Part shown: positions 21,837-50,830 of the stretch, in pieces | Numbering within the stretch: the first letter of the stretch is position 1 | Layout of the letters: each line of letters begins with the position of its first letter | Source: Girardinichthys multiradiatus | Lineage: Eukaryota > Chordata > Actinopteri > Cyprinodontiformes > Goodeidae | Direction of reading: 5' to 3' | Length of the DNA stretch: 64,000 nucleotides | Assembly: GCF_021462225.1 (NCBI RefSeq) | Contig: NC_061797.1 | Location: forward strand, 1,977,001 to 2,041,000 | Position numbers and translations under genes: made by a program | The notes under the pieces: model-generated | What the model was told of the DNA's origin: nothing | Seen by the model: the letters and a program-made list of their open reading frames with translations, nothing else | Database searches by the model: none

Positions 21837-22910
21837 AAACGCTGCACAACGAGAAGAGGTGACCGGACCCTGAGGAAGATTGTGGAGAAGGGCCGATTCC
21901 AGACCTTGGGGACCTGCGGAAGCAGTGGACTGAGTCTGGAGTAGAAACATCCAGAGCCACCGTGCACAGGCGTGTGCAGGAAATGGGCTACAGGTGCCGC
22001 ATTCCCCAGACCTGGGCTACAGAGAAGCAGCACTGGACTGTTGCTCAGTGGTCCAAAGTACTTTTTTTGAATGAAAGCAAATTCTGCATGTCATTCGGAA
22101 ATCAAGGTGCCAGAGTCTGGAGGAAGACTGGGGAGAAGGAAAAGCCAAAATGCCAGAAGTCCAGTGCCAAGTACCCACAGTCAGTGATGGTCTGGGGTGC
22201 CGTGTCAGCTGCTGGTGTTGGTCCACTGTGTTTTATCAAGGGCAGGGTCAATGCAGCTAGCTATCAGGAGATTTTGGAGCACTTCATGCTTCCATCTGCT
22301 GAAAAGCTTTATGGAGATGAAGATTTCATTTTTCAGCACGACCTGGCACCTGCTCACAGTGCCAAAACCACTGGTAAATGGTTTACTGACCATGGTATAA
22401 CTGTGCTCAATTGGCCTGCCAACTCTCCTGACCTGAACCCCATAGAGAATTTGTGGGATATTGTGAAGAGAACGTTGAGAGACTCAAGACCCAACACTCT
22501 GGATGAGCTAAAGGCCGCTATCGAAGCATCCTGGGCCTCCATAAGACCTCAGCAGTGCCACAGGCTGATTGCCTCCATGCCACGCCGCATTGAAACAGTC
22601 ATTTCTGCAAAAGGATTCCCGACCAAGTATTGAGTGCATAACTGTACATGATTATTTGAAGGTTGACGTTTTTTGTATTAAAAACACTTTTCTTTAATTG
22701 GTCGGATGAAATATGCTAATTTTGTGAGATAGGAATTTTGGGTTTTCATGAGCTGTATGCCAAAATCATCCGTATTAAGACAATAAAAGACCTGAAATAT
22801 TTCAGTTAGTGTGCAAAGAATCTAAAATATATGAATGTTAAATTTTCATCATGACATTATGGAAAATAATGAACTTTATCACAATATGCTAATATTTTGA
22901 GAAGGACCTG
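21837..22910 (+). mobile_element. Tc1-like transposon, left third missing
   Basis: Same family as the complete copy at 56778-58371. Similarity starts abruptly in AACGCTGCACAACGAG, corresponding to about 57270 of the complete copy, so the left TIR and N-terminal coding part are gone. The right TIR (22711-22910) is intact, ends GGACCTG and is followed by TA. A short internal deletion and rearrangement lies near 22010-22040 relative to the full copy. Confidence 0.9.
21962..22633 (+). pseudogene. Truncated Tc1 transposase (catalytic half)
   Basis: A 223-codon open frame covers most of the DDE domain. FLNESKFCMSFG replaces the usual first aspartate context (SDES in the sister copy reads NES here), so the first catalytic Asp appears mutated to Asn. 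The second aspartate is in FQHDLAPAH and the glutamate in NPIENLWD. The DNA-binding N-terminus is missing. It is nearly identical to the copy at 57246-58094 downstream of the deletion. Confidence 0.85.
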
Positions 22911-22911
22911 T

Positions 22912-24142
22912 ATGTCTTTGTCCCCACTCCTGAAGGCCTCTTCCTTATCCAGTCTTAACCTTCTGAGTTTAGCTGTGAACCAGGGTTTGTCACTGTTGTA
23001 ACTCACCCTGGTGCATGATGGTACACAGCTGTCCTCACAGAAGCTGATGTAGGAAGTCACAGCCTCTGTGTACTCATCCAGACTGTTGGTAGTAGTCCTG
23101 AACACATCGCAGTCTGTACAGCCTAAACACGCCTGGAGATTCTCCACAGCCTCACTGCTCCACTTCCTTGTCGTCCTCACAACAGGTTTGCAGAGCTTTA
23201 GTTTCTGCCTGTATGCAGGAATCAGGTGGACCATGATGTGGTCGGATTGGCCCAGTGCAGCACGTGGGACGGCGTGATAAGCGTCTCTGATGGTGGTGTA
23301 ACAGTGATCCAGAATGTTGTCCTCTCTGGTCGGACATTTTATAAACTGTCTATATTTGGGGAGTTCGTGGGTCAGATTACCTTTGTTAAAGTCACCAACG
23401 ACGATTACTAAGGAGTCCGGGTTGGTCCGCTCCACACTCAGTATCTGGTCGGCGAGCATGCGCTGTGCGACCTGCACGTTAGCTTGCGGCGGGATGTAAA
23501 CACCGACCAGGATGAATGAAGCGAACTCACGGGGGGAATAGAAAGGCTTACAGTTTATGATGAAGGATTCCAGGTCTGGAGAACAGTGCTGCTGAATCAC
23601 TGTCACGTCGTTGCACCAACCACTGTTGAGGTAAAAACAGATTCCTCCACCTTTTGCTTTGCCGGAGAGTTCCGTGTCTCTGTCCGCTCTGTAGAGCTGG
23701 AATCCTGCCAGCTGCAGCGCAGAGTCCGGTATTAATCCACACAGCCACGTCTCCGTGAAGCACAAAACTGCCGATGAATAAAAGTCCCTGTTTTTCCCCA
23801 ACAGCAGTTGTAGTTCGTCAACTTTGTTGAGAGAAATATTCCAGGTAACGGTGTTCGTAGTCCACGCTGGCGAAGTCGTACCAGCACCCCAGCCCGTTTC
23901 CCTCTCTTCCGGCGTTTCACCGCGTGAACAAAGGTGAGCGCACCTTTGACCAGAATGTCCAAAAATTCCAGAGCAGTAGGCAGAAAAGTTGGAAATAACT
24001 CCTCTGGTGTAGTAGCCCTGATGTTCATGAGTTCTTCTCTGGTGAGAGAGCTCCGGGTACCATCACAGAAGACCGTTTTAAAGCAAAAAACAAAACAAAA
24101 CAATGCGCACCAACACGCCGAGGCGACCATCTGCGGCACCAT
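22912..24142 (-). pseudogene. LINE endonuclease (APE type), CR1/Rex1-group
   Basis: The minus strand is open over 23801-22857 for 314 codons, with a preceding frame at 24142-23732. The endonuclease carries the LCFTETWL motif near the start, GGICFYL, VGVYIPPQANV, VVGDFNKGNL and, at the end, QSDHIMVHL, the expected EN order. The upstream frame holds a basic RRKRGKRAGVLVRLRQR segment, as in related LINEs, and overlaps the EN frame with a shift. The LINE would nick target DNA with this domain. The following RT core is deleted at the Tc1 junction. Confidence 0.85.
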
Positions 24143-24499
24143 CTTGGCTCAGAGTTTGCCTATTCTATCCATAATAATATTCAACAGTGGATTTGAGGAG
24201 CCACAGACATGCCCCCGAGGACCTGAGGCAGACACAGAGGAGATCGGAGCCACATACATCCAAAGGCCACCCTTCCCCAGAGAGGGAAGGGGGTCAATCA
24301 CCACAGAGAAGAGCAGAGGAGGGCCTTGGAGGAACCACTTACCACCCAATTTGCCTATTCTAAGTTAATGGTGGTTAACCTCCGTGGAGGTTAATGATGC
24401 CACAGAGCCACGGAGCCACTCTGCTCTATACAGAGTACTTGTCTGGATAGTCTGTGTCCTCTATCCACCAAACCCACTTGATCCTTTACCTCTGTCTTC
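24143..24499. other. Segment with 13-bp direct repeats
   Basis: TTTGCCTATTCTA occurs at 24155-24167 and again at 24350-24362, framing 182 bp. This looks like a target-site duplication around a small insertion, but the inside has no poly-A tail or inverted ends. The rest of the interval has no recognised gene. Confidence 0.45.
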
Positions 24500-25693
24500 T
24501 TCCCTCCCTGTTGGATGGAGTAAGGGGGAGTCAGGTTTAGCCTAAACCAGCTCAGTTATGGTTGAGGTGCAAACACACCCTCCATTTCTCCTACCTCTAT
24601 GACCCCTCTCTTTTCCAATGGTTATGGTCAATCTGACAGACAGAGGTATCCCAATCCTTATGGTTTTTACTATAACAATGGCCATCAGTGGGCTCTAGAT
24701 GGACAAACTGTCTACTTTTAAGGCTAGGCTTAAAACTTTCCTTTTTGATAAAGCTTATAGTTAGAGTGGCTTAGGTTATCCTGAGCTATCTCTGTAGTTA
24801 TGCTGCTATAAGCTTAGGCTGCTGGAGGACATAATAACCACTTTCACCTCTTTGCTACATTCTCACACTACTCTCCAATTTTGCATTATTTGCTGTTATT
24901 TCAGCATTTAACTTTGTTCTCTCTCTTTTCTCTTCCTAGAAGCTACACCTGGCCTGACTCTGTGTCTACCTGTGACACCTTTCTGGAGAGGGGCATCGTC
25001 CAAGCTTCTGCTGGCAACAACTTAATGCTCACCCTCTACCGATGATCCACATGGCCCTGTCTTTCAGTGTTTAACCCTTTCTCTCTCCTAGACATGGCAA
25101 TTGACTGAGCTTTTACTGTGACTAACTCTATGTGCTCTTTCAGAATCTAACCTTGAAAACTGGCTCAGAGTTTATCTGTTCTTTCTTTGTAGATGAAACG
25201 ACAAAAGGAGCTACATCCATTAACATTTACTGTTCCTTCCCATAGAAAGGACACCTGGATCAGTGCTTCTTTGTTCTCTTTGTGTCTCTGCTCTTTTCTC
25301 TCAATCCCCCTGTCGGTTGTGGCAGATGGCCACTCACACTGAGCCTAGTTCTGCTGGAGGTTTCTTCCTGTTAAAAGGGAGTTTTTCCTCTCCACTGTCG
25401 CTACATGCATACTCAGTATGAGGGATTGCTGCAAAGTCAACACCGGTGACTGTCCACTGTCTCTACATGCTCATCCAGGAGGAGGGAATACTGCAAGTCA
25501 CTGACTGGATGCAATCTGCTGGGTTTCCTTAGACGGAAAAACTTTTTATCCAATTTGAATAAATAACTGAATCTGACTGCACTGTTCAATGATTAGGATT
25601 AATTGGAATGTATGTACCTGACTTTTGTGAAATGCTTTGAGATGACATGTGTTGTGATTTGGCGCTATATAAATAAACTGAATTGAATTGAAT
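24500..25693 (+). mobile_element. L2/Maui-type LINE, 3' untranslated part only
   Basis: A 5'-truncated copy nearly identical to 36470-37658, starting near CTTCTTCCCTCCCTGTTGG. It carries the GATGGCCACTCACACTGAG block and ends in GGCGCTATATAAATAAA plus TGAATTG repeats at 25660-25693. There is no coding sequence. Confidence 0.87.
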
Positions 25694-25980
25694 CCTAGCA
25701 GTCCCAACATTGGCTCAATGATACCCTTTAGTCACTGCATACAAACCTCAGAACTGCACAAAGGAAATGGTTCAGATCTAACAAAATTCTGGGTACTACT
25801 GTCAACATTCTCTGCCAGTGTCACCACTGCAAAACAGGCTTTCTACATTGACAAGATTTACAGTATTATTGACACTCGGCACCTATTTTCCAGCTTAGAA
25901 ATTCTTCTTACCCTCCACCTGCGCCATCTACTGCCAATCTGACTGTAGACACATTTGCCTCATTTTTAACTAGGTGACAA
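25694..25980 (+). mobile_element. LINE linker fragment
   Basis: The plus-strand frame 25688-25942 reads as the region between endonuclease and RT in CR1/L2-group LINEs, including VLLSTFSASVTTAKQAFY followed by a DTRHLFSS-like stretch. It is a short isolated fragment. Confidence 0.5.
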
Positions 25981-26358
25981 CTATAAACAGTTTACCCAAC
26001 CGTCGACTCCCGAACCTTCCTTTGTAAAGAGTGCCACTAACTCATGCAGAAGTTCTACAGCATCATTTTCTTAATTTACCCCTCTCACTGAGAAATGTGT
26101 GACTACTCCTATGGCTTCCGAGTAGCACCTATACTTCCTTAGTAGGAACTGTGTATTTTCAAGCAAACCACTGTGTATTAACCCATCAAATGGCTGTGTT
26201 AGAACACATTCAGTTTTCTCTGAGTTAAACTCAGAGTCAGCAAGAATGGCTTCAAATCACCTTTGATCATTAAATATTTTTACTCTGGAGCTCCTATTAG
26301 TTCATGTAATTCTGTTGATGAGTAGTCATTTGTAGGTCATATCAATAAAAGCTCTTAC
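25981..26358. other. fah intron 8 sequence, nothing recognised
   Basis: AT-rich non-coding sequence immediately downstream of exon 8. I searched it by eye for the next FAH exon (the DIQKWEYVPLGPFLG region) and did not find it. Confidence 0.6.
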
Positions 26359-43997
<17,639 letters not shown>

Positions 43998-45596
43998 CTT
44001 TTCCTTGTGTCTGCTGTGCCACTGAGTTTCTCGAACTATCTGAAAGAATGAGCAGTGTTAAGTGCTTCCAGATGAGTAACTTTGGATGGATCCTCCTCCC
44101 ACAATGCAGCCAATCACACATCACCTACAGTACCCGCCCTGCTCCAGACCTCTTGGTTAATTCACAACAATCCTGAAATGATTAAGCAAAACATTAAATC
44201 AAGTGAACATCCTCACCCGATTGAAACTGAGCACAGGAGCCCTGTTTCTATTGTCAGCAAGGGGGAAAAAACACAGCAAAAGGGACTTAGGTGTAGGTAA
44301 AGGAGTAAGAATGTGTTGAATAGTGGGAAATTATGAAAGCTGTAATGTGTGAACAATACACAGAATTTACTTGACAGAAAAATATGCCTCAAGTAAAGTA
44401 AACTAGTCTAAATGAAATGATAAAAGCAAGACTGGCTTTTTGTGTGGAAATGTATATACAACAGCAGATGTCAGAGATAACAGGATATTTTTAGAAAGAA
44501 AATAAGTCAGCCTAGTTTTAAAGTGTCACTGATACAACTGCTCTACATTAGCATTCAGTGTTTTCTTTAAAAATATTAACACTTACATGGGAGGTGTTTG
44601 GATGTAGTCGTGTGCCTTTCTGAATTGTCTGATTGTTTTTAAGATATGTGATGTGGGCCATTCTTTAACCAACTAACAAGATACTTAATTACCAAGTTCT
44701 GTTGTTTTGTTTCTAAGTTGAGAAAACAGACTGGATTTTTTTTTTTTTTTGAATGAGGTTGTTACCTCAGATGGAGCAGATCAAGTAACTAAAGTTAATG
44801 AATGAAGGAAAATCTGAACATGAGACTGGCTGCTGCATAGATAACGCACATGCACTCATCCAATCTAAGTATTTTGATTCATGCCCAGAGACTGGATTTT
44901 TATCAGATAAATGGACATGAAGATCACAGCATTTGCCTACATGATCAGCATAAAACTGCCCTTCTGTAACCTTTTACTAATTCAGCTGTAATGGAAGTAC
45001 TTAATTTGATCTCTATAGGTTTTACATCAAACGTTATCTCTAGGGGGCAGAGACAGAGTATACCTAGGAATACCTGGTAGTCCAGAAAGCATGCTATGAG
45101 AGGGCTCTGAGTTAATAAACATTGAATTTGGAAAACTCTTCCAGAAAGACAGCTAAGTAGACGGCTCACATCCTCATCAGTGCTCCTCAAGAAAATCAGT
45201 GGGAATCTTTTTACATTGTACATGTATATTTAACTACAACCAACAACACAATATACTTAAATTCTCGCATTCTCAGCACTGTGCAGAGCATATGTGATGC
45301 AGACTACATATTTACTGATGTGCTTGTAGTAAAGAACCTAAAGCTTTGTGCAAATATTATAGCTTCTTGTCCTATTTAACAGACTTAAATGTACTCACTC
45401 TAATTACAGATAAATTCTTTGGGTACTTGCTGGAAGACAGATGGTCTTGTCTTTTTTGTTCTCAATAACATTACCCCTATTAGAGAGGACTCACGAGCAC
45501 AAGTACAAATTAATGACTGTCATGATGACCATGCTATCCTCCTTGAGACATCCTGTGTGGAAAGGCAGTCAAAAATCTAATTTACAGAATTATTTG
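43998..45596. other. Region upstream of fah
   Basis: This holds the fah 5' leader and promoter region (minus strand), followed by AT-rich DNA with a T12 run near 44738-44750. No TATA box or neighbouring gene is clear. Short frames here show no family motif. Confidence 0.5.
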
Positions 45597-45609
45597 GCAG
45601 ACATCTCAT

Positions 45610-45957
45610 GGGTTTCACGGTGGTGCAGTTGGTAGCACTGTTCCCTTGCAGCAACAATTCCTCGGTTCAATCCCCCGGCCAGAGGTCTTTCTACATGGAG
45701 TTTGCATCTTCTCCCCGTGCATGTGGGGGTTCTCTGGCTTTCTCCCACAGTCCAAAAACATGACTGTTAGGTTAATTGGTCTCTCTAAATTGCCCTTAGT
45801 TGTTAATGGGTGTGTGCATGGTTGTTTGTATGTTGCCCTGTGATAGACTGGCTACCTGTCCAGGGTGTAACCCTTCTCTTGCCCGCAAACCGCTGGAGAT
45901 AGGCACCAGCTCCCCTGTGACCCAGTATGGAAGAAGCAAATATATAAAATGGATTTT
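45610..45957 (+). mobile_element. SINE-like element with 13-bp duplication
   Basis: GCAGACATCTCAT flanks it at 45597-45609 and 45958-45970. It begins GGTTTCACGGTGGTGCAGTTGG, resembling a tRNA A-box context, with a B-box-like GGTTCAATCCC near 45663. It then has the widespread fish segment with CACAGTCCAAAAACATG and CTGTCCAGGGTGTAACCC. There is no coding region. Confidence 0.87.
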
Positions 45958-46019
45958 GCAGACATCTCATCAATCTTATCACAATCAACAAAAAAAATAG
46001 AAATAAATATTTCACATTC

Positions 46020-46660
46020 ATTTAATGTTTTATTTCCTTACAATCCCCCGCAGCTTAGCTGGCGTTCTAGTAGCAGGCCGACTTTCATGCCTAAGTCTAA
46101 AGTAGGTGCTCCCTGTCCGAGCTACCGCACCCTGTTGGCCATCAGACGCCTCGGAGCTCCTCCGGTCCTTGGTCCTCAGAAGCAATCACACATCTCTATC
46201 TAAAAATCTTAAATGAACAACTCTCATACGGCTTCTAACTTCTTTAATCTAAATTTAGGCAGAGGAATGATTACAAAGATCAGTGCTGAGGCTCCCGTCT
46301 CGGACCGTCGCAGTCTGTTAGAGGATGACGGGGAGCCCCGACAGAAGGTCACATGTAGTTTTAAATCTGCCACTCCAATGCAATGGATGTGCCCCCCCTC
46401 TGTGATTATCAGGAGACTATGTGTCACCATTGTGGTGTTTATCTGCTAGGTTGTGTAGTAGCGGGTGTCCATCCTTAATCTAATTGTGCTGTGGCTTTCT
46501 AATCAAACCAGTTATACCGGCTGCTCCACTATCAAACCCGGTGCCCCAGCCTCAGGTCATTCATGACAACCCTTGGGCCATTTATCCTTGTAATGTGTGT
46601 CGATGAGCATTCTTATCCTATTCTAACAAAAGGGAAACATTAGAACTTTTATTTTATATT
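46020..46660 (-). repeat. Retroviral-type LTR copy, family shared with 52565
   Basis: Read on the minus strand, blocks match 52620-53110 in the same order: GTTAGAATAGGATAA, AATGGTGACACATAGTCT, TAATCATTCCTCTGCC and GATGCGGTAGCTCGGAC-like sequence. An AATAAA lies at the minus-strand end near 46030. The copy has no adjoining gag or pol and looks like a degraded solo LTR. Boundaries are approximate. Confidence 0.6.
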
Positions 46661-47739
46661 ACTATGGTGTAAATGGGAAAAACAGCTATGAGTCATATTA
46701 ATAAAGGTTATTCCTAACACTCCTTCACTGGTAACTGATGAACAAGTGAATGGCATTTAGTTGCTCAGTTTTCCCTGCAAAATTAGCCTGATATTTACTG
46801 AAAACACAACTGTGTAAAGCAGCTGTAGAGCATGAAGGGGCTCCATACTGGTTCTGTTAAATGACAACAAGCTGTTTGTAAAGGAATGTGAATGGGTAGT
46901 GTTGAACAAAAATTGCATTTTCTAAAGAAAGAGAATGATGATAGCCATTCAGCTTTATTCATGTAGTCTTGTAAGGGAGACAGGTTTCCAGCAACAGATG
47001 TGTTACTGAGCTGAGCCGAAACCGTTCTGACCAGACAAAGAAGAAACACCTACTTATATCAGAATTGTAAAATCCCAGTGCAGCCCCCCCTCCAGGAAGA
47101 GCAGAGGTGAGAAATTGAATTAATTATCTTGTAGGCGTCTCGGCTCCTCTTTGATAAACATTCCCCCTTTAGCTTGAAAAGGCAGGACGGAGCAGGAAGG
47201 AAGGTGGAAGCCATTGTCAAGTCAGACCGATCGTCACCTCAGAAGGACAAAAGCATTTTAAATTTTGCTATCCCAGTAGGGAACAAATCCATGTATCGTG
47301 TTTCATTCTCCTCCACTTCAAATGGATAATAAACAGAATTGTGTTGAATAAACATATGTGCAAAAAAATGAATATATTAAGGATTGCTGTGTTAGAACAA
47401 TATTGTGCTGGGGATTTAAATTTCCACAACCCCAAATTAATATTTTCTGTATTAGCCTCACAAAAGGTTCTCTCCAAGTACTTTTGGCTTCTTCCTACAG
47501 TCCAGAAATAATCTCCGTACCCCTGCAAGGATAAATGGGTCACAAGTATGGTGATGGATGGATGGATGGATGGATAGCCTGTAAAATCTAAATTAAAAAT
47601 GTTCTAAAATCCTGAAAGATATTTTACATAAACTTTCCAGTTGGGTGAATGATGTCGTTTTCCTTTTATATTAAAAATAAATGAAAGATTTATTCAGGTG
47701 AAGGCTTTCAATTGCATTTGTCATAATGCTGTATTTTTG
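46661..47739. other. Interval without recognised genes
   Basis: Mostly unrecognised. A GC-richer stretch at about 47080-47240 interrupts AT-rich sequence. A (GATG)n tract at 47552-47574 follows a short SINE-like segment. No frames with family motifs. Confidence 0.45.
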
Positions 47740-48437
47740 TGTGATGGACCAAAGGCAGACAAGCACGGAGGAAGCAGAGTGGGATCAAAAACTCCTTCTT
47801 TAATTTTCAAATGTCAGCTTACTTGCAGGCAAGTGCAGGGCAACAAAACTGTCCAGATACAGGCATTGAAAACTGGATCCAAATAAGGGGTAAATCCAAG
47901 GGCTCCAACGAGACGTAGAAGACGTGACAAAATGACATGAAAAGACATAACGACACAGCGTGGAACAAAGGACGAAGGCAAACTTAAATACAGACAAAGG
48001 TGGACATGAAACAATAGGGCCGGTAATCAGAGGAACAGGGAACAGGTGAGACAAGGAGGCAGGGAAGCAGAGAGAGCAGGTGAACCAGATAGGGACAAAT
48101 GAGGACATGGATGAGCTAGACGAAGAACAAAATTGTAAACACACCCAGGGACCAGAACACAGGGGAACAGATCTAATAATAATAATACAAACACAGTCAA
48201 CAGAAGAGAACCTAGGAAACAGAACCCAGAAACGAGGAATTAAGGACTAACCAAACAGTAACAGAAAAAACACCTGACTAAACGTAACTAATTACAGAAT
48301 CAAAATCACATACAATAAAACTGAACATAACCTAGAAAATAAGACACAAGAATGGGAACTCAAAGACTAATCATACTGGACAGCAACCACCTAACTAAAA
48401 CGCAAACAAATACAGAATCAAGAGACACACTGTGACA
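47740..48437 (-). repeat. Possible gypsy-type solo LTR
   Basis: On the minus strand it starts TGTCACAG and ends TCCATCACA. ATTAAA lies about 70 bp before the end, followed by the TCTGCTTCCTCCGTGC-like 3' part common in fish gypsy LTRs. Unlike the LTR at 63133-63830, I cannot find a clear target duplication, so the limits and class are tentative. Confidence 0.42.
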
Positions 48438-48488
48438 GCCTTTAACGGAGTTTTTTAAATTTCCTGACAGTAAGGAGATACAGTAGTC
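48438..48488 (-). mobile_element. L2-type RT fragment, left part
   Basis: The minus strand continues the RT frame broken by Rex3: DYC at 51240-51250 joins CISLLSGNLKNSVKG here. With 51238-51356 it is one LINE fragment split by the Rex3 insertion. Confidence 0.7.
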
Positions 48489-48512
48489 GTACTCGTACTC
48501 GTCGTCTTCCGC

Positions 48513-50177
48513 TTATCTGGGACCGGGTCGCGGGGGCAGCAGACTCAGAAGAGACGCCCAGATGTCCCTGTCCCCAGACACCTCCTCCAGCTCCTCCGGG
48601 TGGAGCCCAAGGCGTTCCCAGGCCAGCCGAGAGACATAGTCCCTCAAGCGTGTCTTGGGCCGTCCCCTGGGCCTCCTCCCGGTGGTACATGCCTGGAACA
48701 CCTCCCGAGGAGGCATCCGTTATAGATGTCCAAGCCACCTCAACTGGCTCCTCTCGATGTGGAGGAGCAGCGGCTCTACTCCGAGCCCCTCCCGGATGGC
48801 CGAGCTCCTCACCCTATCTCTAAGGGAGTGCCCGGCCACCCTACGGAGGAAGCTCATTTCAGCTGCTTGTATCCGGGATCTCGTTCTTTCGGTCATGACC
48901 CAAAGTTCATGGCCATAGGTGAGGGTAGGAACGTAGACTGACCAGTAAATTGAGAGCTTTGCTTTTCGGCTCAGCTATCTCTTCACCACAACAGACCGGG
49001 ACAGGGCCCCCATTACTGCGGCAGCCACACCGATCCGTCTGTCGATCTCCCACTCCATTTTTCCCCCACTTGTGAACAAGACCCCGATATACTTAAACTC
49101 CTCCACTTGAGGCAGGAACTCCCCTCTAACCTGAAGAGGACAAGCCACCCTTTTCTGGTCAAGTACCATGGCCGCGGACTTGGAGGAGCTGATCTTCATC
49201 CCAGCCGCTTCACACTCAGTTGCGAACCGCCACAGCGCATGCTGTAGGTCTTGGCTAGAGGGGGCCAGCAGGACCACATCATCTGCAAAAAGAAGAGACG
49301 AAATCCACTGGTCCCCAAACCAGACCCCCTCGGCCCTTGGCTGCATCTAGAAATCCTGTCCATAAAAGTTATGAACAGGACCAGTGACAAAGGGCAGCCC
49401 TGCCGGAGTCCAACATGCACCGGGAACAGGCACTTAGTGCCGGCAATGCGAACCAAACTCCTTCTCCGCTTGTACAGGGACCAGATGGCCCCTAATAAAG
49501 GGCCCCCGATTCCATACTCCTGGAGCACTGTGTCCCTCATGATGGCCTGTGGGGGACAGGCCATCATGAGGGACACAGTTGAATGCCTTCTCCAGGTCCA
49601 CAAAACACATGTGAACCGGTTGGGCAAACTCCCATGAACCCTCGAGCACCCTGTAGAGGGTATAAAGCTGGTCCAGTGTTCCACAGCCGGGACGAAAACC
49701 ACACTGCTCCTCCTGAAGCCGAGGTTCGACTATTGGTCGGAGTCTCCTCTCCAATACCCTCGCGTAGTCCTTACCAGGGAGGCTGAGGAGTGTGATCCCC
49801 CTGTAGTTGGAACACACCCTCCGGTCCTCCTTCTTATGAAGGGGGACCACCACCCCAGTCTGCCTTCTTATGAAGGCGGACCACCACCCCAGTCTGCCAG
49901 TCCCGAGGCACTGTCCCAACCGCCACGCAATGTTGAAGAGGCGTGTCAACCATGACAGCCCAACAACATGCAGAGATTTGAGGTACTCAGGGCGGATCTC
50001 ATCCACCCCCGAAGCCTTGCCACCACGGAGCTTTTTAACCACCTCGGTGACTTCAGCCTGGGTGATGAAAGAGTCCAACCCCGAGTCCCCAGCCTCTGTT
50101 TCCACCATGGAATGCGTGATGGCAGGATTGAGGAGTGTCCAAAACATGCGGCCGAAGGTCTGATGATACGACAACAA
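48513..50177 (-). pseudogene. Rex3 reverse transcriptase, frameshifted
   Basis: Segments in order are VVKKLRGGKASGVDEIRPEY (50070-50010), KEDRRVCSNYRGITLLSLPG, HMCFVDLEKAFNCVPHDG, then a palindromic rearrangement at 49527-49579 that shifts the frame. RQGCPLS, the SLLFADDVVLLAP box near 49270 and a C-terminal RPRGRPKTRLRDYVS segment near 48650 follow. Compared with the 438-codon open copy at 40413-41729, this copy has at least four indels. Confidence 0.87.
49527..49579. repeat. Perfect 24-bp palindrome inside Rex3
   Basis: The arms 49527-49550 and 49556-49579 are exact reverse complements around GGGGG. The right arm is normal Rex3 sequence, while the left arm replaces the CCCCCCACAGGG context seen at 41445-41456. 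A local inverted copy was therefore created within this copy. Confidence 0.92.
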
Positions 50178-50830
50178 AGTCGATCATCGACCTCCTGCCT
50201 AGGGTGTCCTGGTGCCAAGTGCACTGATGGACACCCTTATGTTTGAACATGGTGTTCATTATGGACAATCCGTGACTAGCACAGAAGTCCAATAACAAAA
50301 CACCACTCGGATTCAGATCGGGGAGGCCATTCCTCCCGATCACACCTCTCCAGGTGTCACTGTCGTTTCCCACGTGGGCGTTGAAGTCCCCCAGCAGAAT
50401 AATGGAGTCCCCGGGAGGGGCACTATCCAGCACCCCCGACAGGGACACCAAGAAGGCCGGGTACTCCGCACTACCGCTCGGCCCATAGGCCGAGATGACA
50501 GTCAGAGGCCTATCCCCAACCCGAAGGCGCAGGGATACGACCCTCTCATCCACTCGGGTAAACCCCAACACGAGACGGCTGAGCTGGGGGGCAACAAGCA
50601 AACCCACACCAGTCCGCCGCCTCTCCCTGTGGGCCACTCCAGTGTAGAAGAGAGTCCAACCCCTCTCAAGGAGATGGGTTCCAGAGCCCACGCTGTGCGT
50701 GGAGGAGAGCCCGACTATTTCTAGTCGATATCTCTCGACCTCCGGCACAACCTTGGGCTCCTTCCCCCCCAGCTAGGTGACATTCCACGTCCCTAGAGCC
50801 AGCCTAAGCATCCGGGGATCGGGCCGCTGA
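50053..50830 (-). pseudogene. Rex3 endonuclease
   Basis: An APE-type endonuclease starting with LALGTWNVT (about 50800). One in-frame stop near 50776 precedes the main frame, which carries [34 protein letters not shown] and the C-terminal [12 protein letters not shown] stretch. The frame then shifts into the region before RT. In an active copy it would nick target DNA for reverse transcription. Confidence 0.85.

Noticed and set aside
1..26358. Remaining fah exons (9 onward) to the left of exon 8
   Set aside because: No sequence resembling the C-terminal half of FAH was seen on the minus strand, and most of the interval is assigned to transposons.
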